Assembly (NCBI RefSeq): GCF_900292035.1
Contig: NZ_OMPO01000004.1
Coordinates: forward strand, 45,473 to 109,472
Length of the DNA: 64,000 bases
Source: Blastococcus sp. Marseille-P5729
Lineage (GTDB): Bacteria > Actinomycetota > Actinomycetes > Mycobacteriales > Antricoccaceae
Direction: 5' to 3'
Below are positions 45,767-54,563 of the stretch, one piece after another. The translations under genes and the position numbers were made by a program. The notes below the pieces were generated by a model. That model made no database searches. It worked only from the letters and a program-made list of their open reading frames with translations, and had not been told where the DNA came from. The first letter of the stretch is position 1; each line of letters begins with the position of its first letter.

Positions 45767-46581
45767 TGGCCACTGCGCGGATCGCGAGTTCGCGCGACTA
45801 CGAGCAGGTCGCGGCGATACTGCAGCGCGACCCCGTCGAGGCTCTGCCGGTGGCGGCCTGGCTCGGCTCCGGTGGGCCGACCCAGCTCGGTACTCGCCGG
45901 ATCTGGCTGTGCGGCGACGCGCTGTGCTACTCGGGCGCCAACCTGCTGCCGATCCATGCCGACGAGCAGGCGGCCCGGGCCTTCGCCCGCCTGGCGATCG
46001 AGGAAGGACGCCGCTGCTCCTCGATTGTCGCGCGCCTGCCGTCGGCGCACGCGCTGTGGGCGGAGCTCGAGCCCACGTGGGGGCCGGCCCGCGCGATCCG
46101 GCAGCGGCAGATCGTGATGGTCAGCGACAGCCCGGCACCGGTCCCGGCCGATCCCGATGTGCGGGTGGCCGTGGCTGCGGACTTCGACCGTTTCTACGCG
46201 GCGTCGATCGAGATGTACATCGAGGAGATCGGGATCTCACCGGTCGCCCATGACGGCGGGCACGCCTACCGCTGGCGGGCTAGCGAGCTGATCAGCTCGC
46301 GGCAGGCCTACATCCGCACCGACGGGCCCGACGTGGTGTTCAAGGCGGAGCTCGGGGCGGTGAGTGCCGACTGCGCCCAGCTGCAGGGCGTCTGGGTGCA
46401 CCCGGACCTGAGGGGGCAGGGAATCGGCACCGCGGGCACCGCGCAGGTGCTGGCGCTGGCGCGCCGCCGAGGCGTGTCGCTGATCAGCCTCGCCGTCAAC
46501 GACTTCAACCACGCCGCGCTGCACAGCTACGCGCGCTGCGGCTTCCGGCAGGTCGCCGAGCAGATGGTGGTGCTGTTCTAG
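45766..46581 (+). CDS. GNAT acetyltransferase with DUF4081-type N-terminal half
   Basis: 271-residue acetyltransferase. The C-terminal half has the acetyl-CoA loop VHPDLRGQGIGTAGTA (about 207-222). The N-terminal half looks like the DUF4081 domain found with ispG-linked GNATs in actinobacteria (the Rv2867c position). Substrate unknown. It starts at GTG 45766 sharing a base with the ispG stop; its own stop shares CTAG with the convergent sucrase/ferredoxin-like gene. Confidence 0.87.
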   Translation: MATARIASSRDYEQVAAILQRDPVEALPVAAWLGSGGPTQLGTRRIWLCGDALCYSGANLLPIHADEQAARAFARLAIEEGRRCSSIVARLPSAHALWAELEPTWGPARAIRQRQIVMVSDSPAPVPADPDVRVAVAADFDRFYAASIEMYIEEIGISPVAHDGGHAYRWRASELISSRQAYIRTDGPDVVFKAELGAVSADCAQLQGVWVHPDLRGQGIGTAGTAQVLALARRRGVSLISLAVNDFNHAALHSYARCGFRQVAEQMVVLF

Positions 46582-47492
46582 GGGGGCGTCAGGGCGACCA
46601 CTCGGTGTGAGGTCGACGGCTCGGCCGCCCGGCCGCAGGACGCTGGCCGCGGCGCGCTTGCGCTCGGCACGACCCGCGCGACCCACGTCTCGCCGTCGGC
46701 GGTGCGCAGGCGGACGGCGGTGTGGTCCTCCCCGACAGTGATCTCTTCGACGTCGACCGCGTCCAGCGCGCGCAGCCCCAGCCGCACGCGCAGCGCGACG
46801 TCGGCGGCCTGCGCCACGGGCGGTAGTGCGCTGATGCCGCGCAGCGAGCGCGGCTCGACCATGCCGTCGGCAGCCAGCTTCAGCGCTCGCGTCGCGGACT
46901 CGAGGTCGAGACGCCCGTAGACCGCGCCGGACGGCAGGCTCAGTGCGGTTGGGGCGAAGCGGTGCCCGCCGAGATGGCTGCACTCGAACACCTGGCCCGG
47001 GTGTGCGCGCGCAAGGGAGCGGGCCAAGGGGCCGCCTTCGATCGCGCAGCACTGGTCGCGCTTGGCGTGCGTGCACACCAGGAGCAGGGGGTGATCGATC
47101 TCGACCGCCTCCGGGTGGATGTCGCACAGATCGCCGGCGTACGCCGCAAGGTTCAACCCCAACAGCTCGGCGGGCTCGCCCACGGAGAAACCGACCAGCC
47201 GGCGACGCCGACCGTGGACGGCGGCGAGCACCCGTCGCCGCACCGGGTGCCCGCGGCCTTCGCGGTGAGTCGCCCGCATGACGAGCACCTTCACCCCGGC
47301 GGCCTTGGCCAGCGACTCGAGCGATGCACCCGTCTCGCCCAGCCCGCTCTCGCTGATTCCGGCGCGGCCCCACGGGCCGGCGTCCTCGACCGCGAGATAG
47401 CCGCGGTCCACGTGGCCGGCGGTGCCCGCGAGCTGCTCATGGACCTCGATCGATCGCAACGCGCACCGCTCGCCGGGGGACACCTGGGTCAC
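46578..47492 (-). CDS. Sucrase/ferredoxin-like (Apd1-type) protein
   Basis: 304-residue member of the sucrase/ferredoxin-like family, thioredoxin-fold [2Fe-2S] proteins related to yeast Apd1. Candidate ligands are Cys140 (LVCTHAKRDQCC, also Cys148 and Cys149), Cys171, His173 and His177 (ECSHLGGHRFAPT). A wHTH-like C-terminal half follows. GAGGAG lies 6 nt before GTG 47492. Last gene of a four-gene leftward operon, overlapping the acVLRF1 stop as GTGA. Redox role inferred. Confidence 0.85.
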   Translation of the reverse strand: MTQVSPGERCALRSIEVHEQLAGTAGHVDRGYLAVEDAGPWGRAGISESGLGETGASLESLAKAAGVKVLVMRATHREGRGHPVRRRVLAAVHGRRRRLVGFSVGEPAELLGLNLAAYAGDLCDIHPEAVEIDHPLLLVCTHAKRDQCCAIEGGPLARSLARAHPGQVFECSHLGGHRFAPTALSLPSGAVYGRLDLESATRALKLAADGMVEPRSLRGISALPPVAQAADVALRVRLGLRALDAVDVEEITVGEDHTAVRLRTADGETWVARVVPSASAPRPASCGRAAEPSTSHRVVALTPP

Positions 47493-48133
47493 TGTTGCTC
47501 CTCACAGTCGGCATTGCTCACCTGGATACGCACCGATCGTGCTAGGCGCAGCGCATGGTCGACGGCGGCCCGCCGCGGCTCGCCGACGTCGATGTGCCGC
47601 CGCTGCACCCAGGTGAGTGCGGTGAGCGGCGGCCGGCGCAGCAGGTCGTCGACCAGCCGCGAATCGCCTCCGGTCACCAGCAGATCGACGCTGTCGGGAC
47701 GGTCTCCGAGCACCCGCCGGGCGGCGTCAGCGGCCTCGCCGACCAAGGCGTCCGCCTGGTTGCCGCGGCGGCGGGCGTATCGCTGTTGGCTCTGCCCGCC
47801 GGCCGCGGTACGGCCCTGCACGTAGCGCCGTCCGGTCTTGCTGGCCAGCACGTGGTGTCCCGCCCCGGCACACGCCGCCCGCGCGATCGCATAGCCACCG
47901 CGCCGGATCAGCAGCACCGCCGCGCTCGCCGGCGGCAGCAGCTGCGCGCACAGCGCATCGACGTCCGCAGCAGCCAGACGCCGTCCGCGGATCTGCGCCC
48001 GCCCTCCGCGGTCGGTGGTCACGATCGTCTCGTCGTCCGCCTCTCGGATCGCGACCACGTCGCCGTTGCGCCGCGTGAATCCCGCGAACCACACCGCGAG
48101 CCGCTCCGGGGAGACGACGACCTCGCGGCTCAC
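47489..48133 (-). CDS. acVLRF1-family peptidyl-tRNA hydrolase
   Basis: 214-residue actinobacterial Vms1-like release-factor-1-fold protein. The signature GGQSQQRYARRR (about 112-123) corresponds to the catalytic Gln loop of Vms1/VLRF1 and the GGQ loop region of eRF1. Eukaryotic Vms1 releases nascent chains from stalled 60S subunits, so a ribosome-rescue role is plausible. A C-terminal segment (VDLLVTGGDSRLVDDLL) fits the eRF1 domain-3-like part. Start GTG 48133 overlaps the DUF4439 stop as GTGA. Role inferred from family. Confidence 0.85.
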   Translation of the reverse strand: MSREVVVSPERLAVWFAGFTRRNGDVVAIREADDETIVTTDRGGRAQIRGRRLAAADVDALCAQLLPPASAAVLLIRRGGYAIARAACAGAGHHVLASKTGRRYVQGRTAAGGQSQQRYARRRGNQADALVGEAADAARRVLGDRPDSVDLLVTGGDSRLVDDLLRRPPLTALTWVQRRHIDVGEPRRAAVDHALRLARSVRIQVSNADCEEQQ

Positions 48134-48561
48134 GCGAGCCCCGGGAAGGCGGGCACGGACAACGGGACCCCGGCGGTCTGCCGCCAGCGAACCGCTGCGC
48201 CGGCGGCGCTGGTGAGCGCGTCGATGCAGAAGGTCCGGATCGGGACGGCGTCGACGCGGCCGGAGCAGTATCGCCAGTGAGCGCACATCGCGTCCTCGAG
48301 AGCTGCCGCGGCGTGCAGCGCGCTGAGGTCGTCGGCGACGGGCATCGGCAGGGTGTAGCCCGGCTGGGATGCGACCGGTTGCTCGCCCAGCCCGCGGACG
48401 ACGTCCTCGAGCTGGCCGCGTAGCCCGCGGTAGGCGTTGTCCGCCGCCGCCACCGCGGCGAGGTGCTGGTCGCTGACCGTCGCGCCGATCTCGCCGTACG
48501 CCCAGATGGTCGCGTGGACGCCGGCGAGGGCATCCTGCAGCGCGGAGACGTCGTCGCTCAC
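48130..48561 (-). CDS. DUF4439 ferritin-like protein
   Basis: 143-residue, mostly helical protein of the DUF4439 family (ferritin-like four-helix prediction), rich in Ala, with two Cys residues in AMCAHWRYCSG. No clear di-iron ExxH motif is visible, so metal binding is doubtful. It starts at GTG 48561 overlapping the upstream lipoprotein stop. Found just upstream of rimP-nusA in many actinobacteria (the Rv2844 position). Function unknown. Confidence 0.8.
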   Translation of the reverse strand: MSDDVSALQDALAGVHATIWAYGEIGATVSDQHLAAVAAADNAYRGLRGQLEDVVRGLGEQPVASQPGYTLPMPVADDLSALHAAAALEDAMCAHWRYCSGRVDAVPIRTFCIDALTSAAGAAVRWRQTAGVPLSVPAFPGLA

Positions 48562-49049
48562 GACAGCACCCCTGCGGCGGCGCCGTGCGAGGCGGTCAGC
48601 GAAGCGAGCAGGGGGGCTCGTTCGGCCCGTTGCGCGATCGCGAGCTCGCGGCAGTGGGCGTGCAGCGCCAGCTCGGCCTGCGCGAGCGCGGGAACCAAGG
48701 TAGCGGGATCGGCGGACGGCGCCGGGCTCGCGGCCGCCGATCCGCTCGCCGACGCCTGAGGGGCGCCTTCGGGCGGGGTCATCGCCAGGGCCGCGGCGAG
48801 CGCCGCGACATGCTCGTCGACGTTCGCGCGCATCCCGGCCAGGCGGGAGTCGTCCGGGGCGGCCGCGATGGCCGCGTCGTACTGGTCGCGGAGTGCGACG
48901 TGCTCGTCGAGAAGATCCTCAAGCGGGTCACGGGGCGGCTCCGGCGGGGGCGCCGGTGCTCCGGTGCACCCGGCGAGCGCGGCGCCGAGCACCGCGCCGC
49001 CGGCCAGCAGCCGACGCCGGCTGAGCAGGACGGGGTCCGTGGCGCGCAT
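48558..49049 (-). CDS. Exported lipoprotein beside DUF4439
   Basis: 163-residue exported protein. A twin-Arg-like start (LSRRRLLAGGAVLGAALAGC) ends in a lipobox Cys, so it may be Tat-exported and lipidated. The mature part is helical, Ala-rich, with a Ser/Ala/Pro linker (about 100-122). It corresponds to the Rv2843-like protein next to DUF4439 in Mycobacterium. It starts at ATG 49049 with AGGAG close upstream. Function unknown. Confidence 0.75.
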   Translation of the reverse strand: MRATDPVLLSRRRLLAGGAVLGAALAGCTGAPAPPPEPPRDPLEDLLDEHVALRDQYDAAIAAAPDDSRLAGMRANVDEHVAALAAALAMTPPEGAPQASASGSAAASPAPSADPATLVPALAQAELALHAHCRELAIAQRAERAPLLASLTASHGAAAGVLS

Positions 49050-49162
49050 GGCTCCTGAGTGTGCCAGCAGACCGCGTGGCGCCGGTTCGCGCCTCGCCGG
49101 TAGGCTCGAGGTCACAATTGCCCGACCACTGGTGCATCCACAGCACAGCAAGGAGTACGTCG

Positions 49163-49678
49163 ATGACGAGACGCCCTACAGGTGCAGGATCCCGGGAAAC
49201 CGACCGCCGTCAGCACGAGCTCGAGGTGCAGGTGCGGCCCGTGGTCGAGGGAGCCGGTTTCGATCTCGAGGCGCTGACCGTCACCCAGGCCGGGCGCCGC
49301 AGCGTGGTGCGCGTCATCGTCGACTCGGACGCCGGGGTCAGCCTCGACGACATCGCCACGCTCAGCCGCGCGGTCTCGCAGGAGCTCGATGCCGGTGACG
49401 ACGGGTTCGGCTCCCAGCCCTACACCCTGGAGGTGACCTCGCCAGGGGTGGATCGACCGCTGACCGACCAGCGGCACTGGCGACGGGCGGTCGGACGCCT
49501 GGTCGAATGGGTCGACGACGGACGCAAGGTCCAAGGGCGGGTGGTGAAGGTGGCTGGCGACGTCGTCACCCTCGACATCGGCGGCACCACCCGAGAGCAC
49601 CAGCGCGAGACGGTCTCGCCGGCGAGGGTGCAGGTCGAGTTCAGCAAGCCGGACGGCGGCAAGGAGCAGAGATCGTGA
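49163..49678 (+). CDS. rimP: Ribosome maturation factor RimP
   Basis: 171-residue 30S assembly factor. N-terminal alpha/beta domain ([25 protein letters not shown]) and SH3-like C-terminal domain are visible, with the conserved [20 protein letters not shown] lies 7 nt before ATG 49163. It overlaps nusA as GTGA. First gene of rimP-nusA-ylxR-infB-rbfA. Confidence 0.95.
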   Translation: MTRRPTGAGSRETDRRQHELEVQVRPVVEGAGFDLEALTVTQAGRRSVVRVIVDSDAGVSLDDIATLSRAVSQELDAGDDGFGSQPYTLEVTSPGVDRPLTDQRHWRRAVGRLVEWVDDGRKVQGRVVKVAGDVVTLDIGGTTREHQRETVSPARVQVEFSKPDGGKEQRS

Positions 49679-50769
49679 ACGTAGACATTGCCGCGCTGCG
49701 GGCGATCGAGCGAGAGAAGGACATCTCGTTCGACACCGTCATCGACGCGATCCAGACCGCGTTGCTGTCGGCCTATCGGCACACCGACGGCCATGCGCCG
49801 CGGGCGCGCGTGGAGATCGACCGCAAGACCGGCCTGGTGCAGGTGCTTGCGCAGGAGCTTGACGACGAAGGGAATGTCGCCCGCGAATGGGACGACACCC
49901 CAGAAGACTTCGGCCGGATCGCCGCGATGACCGCCAAGCAGGTGATTCTGCAGCGACTGCGAGAGGCGGAGCAGGACCACACCTTCGGCGAGTTCGTGGG
50001 TCGCGAAGGCGACCTTGTAGGCGGGGTGATCGAGGCCGACGCGATGCGCAACGAGCGGGGCGTGGTCGCCGTCCGCCTCACCCCCAAGCTGGAGGCGGCA
50101 CTGCCGTCCAGCGAGCAGGTGCCGGGGGAGAGCTACGAGCACGGCAGCAGGATCAAGGTGCTGATCGTCTCGGTGGTCCGGGGGCATCGCGGACCGCAGG
50201 TGACCGTCAGCCGCAGCCACCCCAACCTGGTACGCAAGCTGTTCGCGCTCGAGGTTCCCGAGATCGCCGACGGGACCGTCGAGATCGTGTCGATCGCGCG
50301 CGAGGCGGGGCATCGCACGAAGATCGCCGTGCGCTCCAGCTCCCGAGAGGTGAGCGCGAAGGGCGCCTGCATCGGCGAGATGGGCGCCCGGGTGCGCAAC
50401 GTGATGAGTGAGCTGCAGGGCGAGAAGATCGACATCGTCGACTACTCCGACGACCCAACCGAGTTCGTGAAGTCGGCGCTGTCGCCGGCGCAGGTCATCA
50501 GCGTGCACGTGACCGACCGCTTCGCGCGCGCCGCCCGCGTCATCGTGCCGGACTTCCAGTTGTCGCTGGCCATCGGCCGCGAGGGGCAGAACGCTCGGCT
50601 GGCCGCGCGGCTCACCGGCTGGCGCATCGACATCCGCAGCGATGCGGAGGCGGACGGACCCTCGGCCACCGCCGAGCCAAGCGGGCCGTCCGAGACGCCC
50701 CGGCCGCCGCGGGCCGGGATGCCGCAGCGCCCGAACGTGCCACCTCGGCGTCCGCAGCCGCCTGCCTAG
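49675..50769 (+). CDS. nusA: Transcription termination/antitermination factor NusA
   Basis: 364-residue RNA-polymerase-binding factor. N-terminal domain (1-115), S1 domain (about 117-190), and two KH domains ([40 protein letters not shown]) are followed by a Pro-rich tail. It lacks the C-terminal acidic repeats of E. coli NusA, as normal for actinobacteria. The start is set by the GTGA overlap with rimP. Confidence 0.95.
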   Translation: MNVDIAALRAIEREKDISFDTVIDAIQTALLSAYRHTDGHAPRARVEIDRKTGLVQVLAQELDDEGNVAREWDDTPEDFGRIAAMTAKQVILQRLREAEQDHTFGEFVGREGDLVGGVIEADAMRNERGVVAVRLTPKLEAALPSSEQVPGESYEHGSRIKVLIVSVVRGHRGPQVTVSRSHPNLVRKLFALEVPEIADGTVEIVSIAREAGHRTKIAVRSSSREVSAKGACIGEMGARVRNVMSELQGEKIDIVDYSDDPTEFVKSALSPAQVISVHVTDRFARAARVIVPDFQLSLAIGREGQNARLAARLTGWRIDIRSDAEADGPSATAEPSGPSETPRPPRAGMPQRPNVPPRRPQPPA

Positions 50770-50825
50770 CGCGTCCGCTCCCCAGGCGTACGCCGCCCGC
50801 CGTCCCCCGGCACGGGCGCGCGAGG

Positions 50826-50831
50826 TATGCT
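50826..50831 (+). promoter_or_regulatory. Possible internal promoter before ylxR
   Basis: TATGCT in the 115-bp nusA-ylxR gap fits TANNNT but has no -35 partner. An internal promoter for ylxR-infB is possible. Confidence 0.3.
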
Positions 50832-50884
50832 GTTGGGTGGTGTCTCGCCTCTCAGGCGGCATGCGCGGTGAGGAGTGTTCCAGG

Positions 50885-51187
50885 ATGAACCCCCGCACCT
50901 GCATCGGATGCCGCCAGCAGGCGGACGCCAGTGAGTTGATCCGCTTCGTGGTGGACGCCGCGGACCCGGGCCGCCTTCGGGTGGATCCGAGACGGCGTCT
51001 CCCCGGCCGGGGGGCGCACCTGCATCCCACGGTGTCCTGCCTCGAAGCGGCCACTCGCAGGCGAGCGTTCACCCGAGCACTGCGTGCCGCGGCCCCGCTG
51101 CGGAGCGACGAGCTCGAGCGCTTCATCTGCAAGATGGACGACTCGATGACCACTACCCGTGACCCGATTGGTGATGGATTCCGATGA
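50885..51187 (+). CDS. ylxR: YlxR-family RNA-binding protein
   Basis: 100-residue YlxR/RnpM-like protein. RTCIGCRQQ (Cys6, Cys9) at the N-terminus and GRGAHLHP in the middle are family marks. Binds RNA, reported with RNase P RNA in Bacillus. It lies between nusA and infB as usual. The start is ATG 50885, with GAGGAG about 9 nt upstream. Its stop lies inside a 17-bp tandem repeat. Confidence 0.92.
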   Translation: MNPRTCIGCRQQADASELIRFVVDAADPGRLRVDPRRRLPGRGAHLHPTVSCLEAATRRRAFTRALRAAAPLRSDELERFICKMDDSMTTTRDPIGDGFR

Positions 51188-51231
51188 TCAAGGCATCCCG
51201 ATGAATCAGGCAGCCCGATGAAGATGCAGCG
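51181..51231 (+). repeat. 17-bp tandem repeat at the ylxR stop
   Basis: CCGATGA recurs at 51181, 51198 and 51215, each starting a 17-bp unit (CCGATGATCAAGGCATC, CCGATGAATCAGGCAGC, CCGATGAAGATGCAGCG). The first copy contains the ylxR stop. Diverged tandem copies in an otherwise non-coding spacer. Confidence 0.65.
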
Positions 51232-51303
51232 ATGACTGTTCTTCACTGGAAAAACACGAGGTCGTAGCGGAGAGCCTGCTGCGGCTTCAAGAATTGGAGA
51301 CCC

Positions 51304-54027
51304 GTGGCAGGCAAGGCCCGCGTACACGAGCTCGCGAAAGAGCTCGGAGTCACGAGCAAGCAGGTACTGGCGAAGCTCGGTGAGATGGGCGAGTTCGTCA
51401 AGAGTGCGAGCTCGACCGTAGAAGCTCCCGTAGCGCGCAAGCTCAAGGAGCAATTCTCCGCTGGCGACAAGCCCAGCGGCAAGCCGGCGGCGAAGTCCGC
51501 CCCGAAGGTCGAGGTCAGCGGCCCAGTGCCGTCCTCGATCGCCCCGAAACCCGGCCCCAAACCGGCGCCCAAGCCCAGCGCGCAGCCCGTGCCTGAGGCG
51601 CCGCCGGTCGCTTCCGAGCCGCCCACGCCGGGCCCACGTCCGCCCGCAGCGGCGCCCCCGGCGCCCGGACCGCGTCCGCGCCCGGCCGGCGGTAACAACC
51701 CCTTCGGTGTCGGTCAGAGCGCCGCGCCGCGCCCGCCGATGCCGCGTCCGCCGGCCGGCCGGCCGAGCCCGGGTGGCGTGCCTGGCGTGCCTCGTCCGGG
51801 CGCTCCGCGTCCGGGTGGGCCGCGTCCTGGCCCCGGTCAGGGTGGCCCGCGTCCGGGCGCTCCGCGTCCGGGTGGGCCGCGTCCTGGCCCCGGTCAGGGT
51901 GGCCCGCGTCCGGGCGCTCCACGTCCGGGTGGGCCACGCCCCAGCCCCGGTTCGATGCCCGGTCGCCCCGCGCCCGGTCTGAGCCGGCCGGGCCAGGGTG
52001 GCGGTGGCCGTCCCGCCCCCGGCGGCGGCGGCCGCCCCGGTGGCGGTGGATTCCGACCGGGTGGCGGCGGTGGCCGTCCGGGCGGCCGCGGTCGCGGTGG
52101 CGGTACCGCCGGAGCCTTCGGCCGTGGCGGCCGCGGGCCGGTGCGTGGCCGGAAGAGCAAGAAGCAGCGCAGACAAGAGTTCGACCAGATGGACGCGCCG
52201 ACGATCGGCGGCGTCCAGGTCCCACGCGGCGACGGGTCGACGATCCGGCTGTCGCGCGGTGCCTCACTGACCGATCTCGCCGAGAAGATCAACGCCTCGC
52301 CGGCGTCGCTGGTGACGGCGCTGTTCCACCTCGGAGAGATGGTCACCGCGACCCAGTCGGTCAACGACGACACCCTCGAGCTGCTCGGCGCCGAGCTGAA
52401 CTTCAAGATCGAGGTCGTCTCCCCGGAGGACGAGGACCGCGAGCTGCTCGACGACTTCGACATCACCTTCGGTGAGGACGCCGACAGCGAGAACCTCGCT
52501 CCGCGTCCGCCGGTCGTCACAGTCATGGGCCACGTCGACCACGGCAAGACCAAGCTGCTTGATGCCCTCCGGCAGGCCGACGTCGCCGCCGGCGAGTCCG
52601 GCGGGATCACCCAGCACATCGGCGCGTACCAGGTGCGCACCGAGCACGAGGGCGCCGATCGGGCGATCACCTTCATCGACACCCCCGGCCACGAGGCGTT
52701 CACCGCCATGCGTGCCCGCGGTGCGCAGACGACCGACATCGTCATCCTGGTCGTCGCCGCCGACGACGGCGTTATGCCGCAGACGGTCGAGGCGATCAAC
52801 CACGCGCAGGCCGCGGACGTGCCGATCGTCGTCGCGGTGAACAAGATCGACAAGGAGGGGGCCAACCCCGACAAGATCCGCTCCCAGCTCACCGAGTACA
52901 ACCTGGTGGCCGAGGACTATGGCGGCGAGACGATGTTCGTCAACATCTCGGCACTGAAGCGCGAAGGCCTGGATCAGCTGCTCGAGGCCGTTCTGCTGAC
53001 CGCAGACGCGTCGCTGGAGCTGGAGGCCGATCCGGACATGGAGGCTCAGGGCGTGGCCATCGAGGCGCACCTGGACCGCGGCCGCGGCTCGGTCGCCACG
53101 GTCATCGTCCAGCGCGGCACGCTGCGCGTGGGCGACTCGATCGTCGCCGGCGATGCGCATGGCCGGGTCCGCGCGATGATCGACGATCAGGGCGAGAACG
53201 TGACCGAGGCCGGGCCGTCCACCCCGGTGCAGGTGTTCGGCTTCACCTCGGTGCCGGGCGCCGGTGACACCTTCCTCGTCGTCGACGAGGATCGGGTCGC
53301 CCGCCAGATCGCCGAGCGCCGCCAGGCCCGCGAGCGCAACGCCCAATTGGCGAAGTCGCGTCGCCGCATCACCCTCGAGGACCTCAACAAGGCTCTGGAG
53401 GAGGGCAAGGTCGAGAGCCTGAACCTGATCCTGAAGGGCGACAACTCCGGCACCGTCGAAGCGCTGGAGGACTCGCTGCTGAAGATCGAGGTCGGCGACG
53501 AGGTCTCGCTACGCATCATCCACCGTGGTGTCGGCGCGATCACCGAGTCCGACATCGACCTCGCGACGGCGTCCGACGCGGTCGTGCTCGGGTTCAACGT
53601 CCGCACGCAGGGCAAGGCCACCGAGCGGGCGAACCGCGAGGGCGTCGACGTCCGGTTCTACTCGATCATCTACCAGGCGATCGAGGACATCGAGAACGCG
53701 CTCAAGGGCATGCTCAAGCCGGAGTTCGAGGAGGTCGAGCTCGGCACTGCCGAGATCCGCGCCATCTTCCGCTCCAGCAAGTTCGGCAACATCGCCGGTT
53801 GCATGGTGCAGTCGGGCGTCATCCGCCGCAATGCAAAGGCGCGGCTCATCCGCGACGGCGCGGTGGCGGCTGACAATCTGACGATCGCATCGCTGCGCCG
53901 CGAGAAGGACGACGCGACCGAGGTCCGTGAGGGCTTCGAGTGCGGTATCAGCCTTGGGTCGTTCAACGACATCAAGGAGGGCGACATCATCGAGACCTTC
54001 GAGATGCGCGAGAAGCCGCGCAGCTGA
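51304..54027 (+). CDS. infB: Translation initiation factor IF-2
   Basis: 907-residue GTPase that places fMet-tRNA on the 30S subunit. A short N-terminal IF2 domain ([20 protein letters not shown]) is followed by a long Pro/Gly/Arg-rich linker (about 60-290), a second N-domain, and the G domain with GHVDHGKT (about 409), DTPGHEAF and NKIDKEG. Domains II-IV follow to the C-terminus. It starts at GTG 51304. The linker contains nearly perfect tandem repeats at DNA level. Confidence 0.97.
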   Translation: MAGKARVHELAKELGVTSKQVLAKLGEMGEFVKSASSTVEAPVARKLKEQFSAGDKPSGKPAAKSAPKVEVSGPVPSSIAPKPGPKPAPKPSAQPVPEAPPVASEPPTPGPRPPAAAPPAPGPRPRPAGGNNPFGVGQSAAPRPPMPRPPAGRPSPGGVPGVPRPGAPRPGGPRPGPGQGGPRPGAPRPGGPRPGPGQGGPRPGAPRPGGPRPSPGSMPGRPAPGLSRPGQGGGGRPAPGGGGRPGGGGFRPGGGGGRPGGRGRGGGTAGAFGRGGRGPVRGRKSKKQRRQEFDQMDAPTIGGVQVPRGDGSTIRLSRGASLTDLAEKINASPASLVTALFHLGEMVTATQSVNDDTLELLGAELNFKIEVVSPEDEDRELLDDFDITFGEDADSENLAPRPPVVTVMGHVDHGKTKLLDALRQADVAAGESGGITQHIGAYQVRTEHEGADRAITFIDTPGHEAFTAMRARGAQTTDIVILVVAADDGVMPQTVEAINHAQAADVPIVVAVNKIDKEGANPDKIRSQLTEYNLVAEDYGGETMFVNISALKREGLDQLLEAVLLTADASLELEADPDMEAQGVAIEAHLDRGRGSVATVIVQRGTLRVGDSIVAGDAHGRVRAMIDDQGENVTEAGPSTPVQVFGFTSVPGAGDTFLVVDEDRVARQIAERRQARERNAQLAKSRRRITLEDLNKALEEGKVESLNLILKGDNSGTVEALEDSLLKIEVGDEVSLRIIHRGVGAITESDIDLATASDAVVLGFNVRTQGKATERANREGVDVRFYSIIYQAIEDIENALKGMLKPEFEEVELGTAEIRAIFRSSKFGNIAGCMVQSGVIRRNAKARLIRDGAVAADNLTIASLRREKDDATEVREGFECGISLGSFNDIKEGDIIETFEMREKPRS
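51790..51945 (+). repeat. 57-bp tandem repeat in the infB linker
   Basis: Units start at 51790, 51847 and 51904 and encode [19 protein letters not shown] (19 residues) twice, then a third diverging copy. The first two are nearly identical at DNA level, which suggests recent slippage. In frame, so IF-2 is intact. Confidence 0.85.
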
Positions 54028-54050
54028 CGTCGCGACCCTTCACGGTCGTC

Positions 54051-54103
54051 GAGCGAGCGGAGCGACGTCGAGACGCGATGCGTGTCTCGACGTCGCTTCG
54101 CTC
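54051..54103. repeat. Palindromic intergenic element between infB and rbfA
   Basis: Imperfect inverted repeat: GCGACGTCGAGAC on the left pairs with GTCTCGACGTCGC on the right around the centre GCGATGCGT, with GAGCG/CGCTC at the ends. It starts 24 bp after the infB stop and lies 7 bp before the AAGGAGG of rbfA. Looks like the GAGCGAAGCGAG-type palindromes that occur in many copies in actinobacterial genomes; only this copy is visible here. Could also act as a partial terminator. Confidence 0.6.
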
Positions 54104-54122
54104 ATGAACCAAGGAGGACAAC

Positions 54123-54563
54123 ATGGCCGATGAAGCTCGCGCCCGCCGACTGGCGGTGCGCATCCGGGAGATCGTCGCCGACACCCTCGAGCGGCAGGTC
54201 AAGGATCCGCGGCTCGGCATGGTGACGATCACCGGCAGCAGGCTCACCTCGGATCTGCGCGACGCGACGGTGTTCTACACCGTCTACGGCAGCGACGAGG
54301 AGAAGCTTGCCTCGGCGGCGGCTCTCGAGTCCGCCAAGGGTGTGCTGCGCAGCACGGTCGGCAAGCGCACCGGCATCAAGTTCACGCCCACGCTGAGCTT
54401 CGTGGCCGACGAGGTGCCGGAGCACGCCGCGACCATCGACGACCTGCTGGCCAAGGCGCGGGCGGCCGACTCCGAGCTCGCGCGTTCCCGCGAGGGCAAG
54501 GCGTACGCCGGCGAGGAGGATCCCTACCGGCACGACGACGACGAGGACGACGCGACCGCGTGA
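54123..54563 (+). CDS. rbfA: Ribosome-binding factor A
   Basis: 146-residue KH-like factor for late 30S maturation and cold adaptation ([31 protein letters not shown]). The C-terminal tail is acidic ([11 protein letters not shown]). AAGGAGG lies 5 nt before ATG 54123. It overlaps the next gene as GTGA. Confidence 0.96.
   Translation: MADEARARRLAVRIREIVADTLERQVKDPRLGMVTITGSRLTSDLRDATVFYTVYGSDEEKLASAAALESAKGVLRSTVGKRTGIKFTPTLSFVADEVPEHAATIDDLLAKARAADSELARSREGKAYAGEEDPYRHDDDEDDATA

Noticed and set aside
51790..51945. CRISPR-like repeats
   Set aside because: Units are contiguous, in frame and encode Pro/Gly-rich IF-2 linker; there are no spacers.
49420..52176. A 918-codon open frame on the minus strand
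   Set aside because: It is antisense to nusA, ylxR and infB, has low-complexity Ala/Arg/Thr composition, and arises from GC-rich third positions and the infB repeat.
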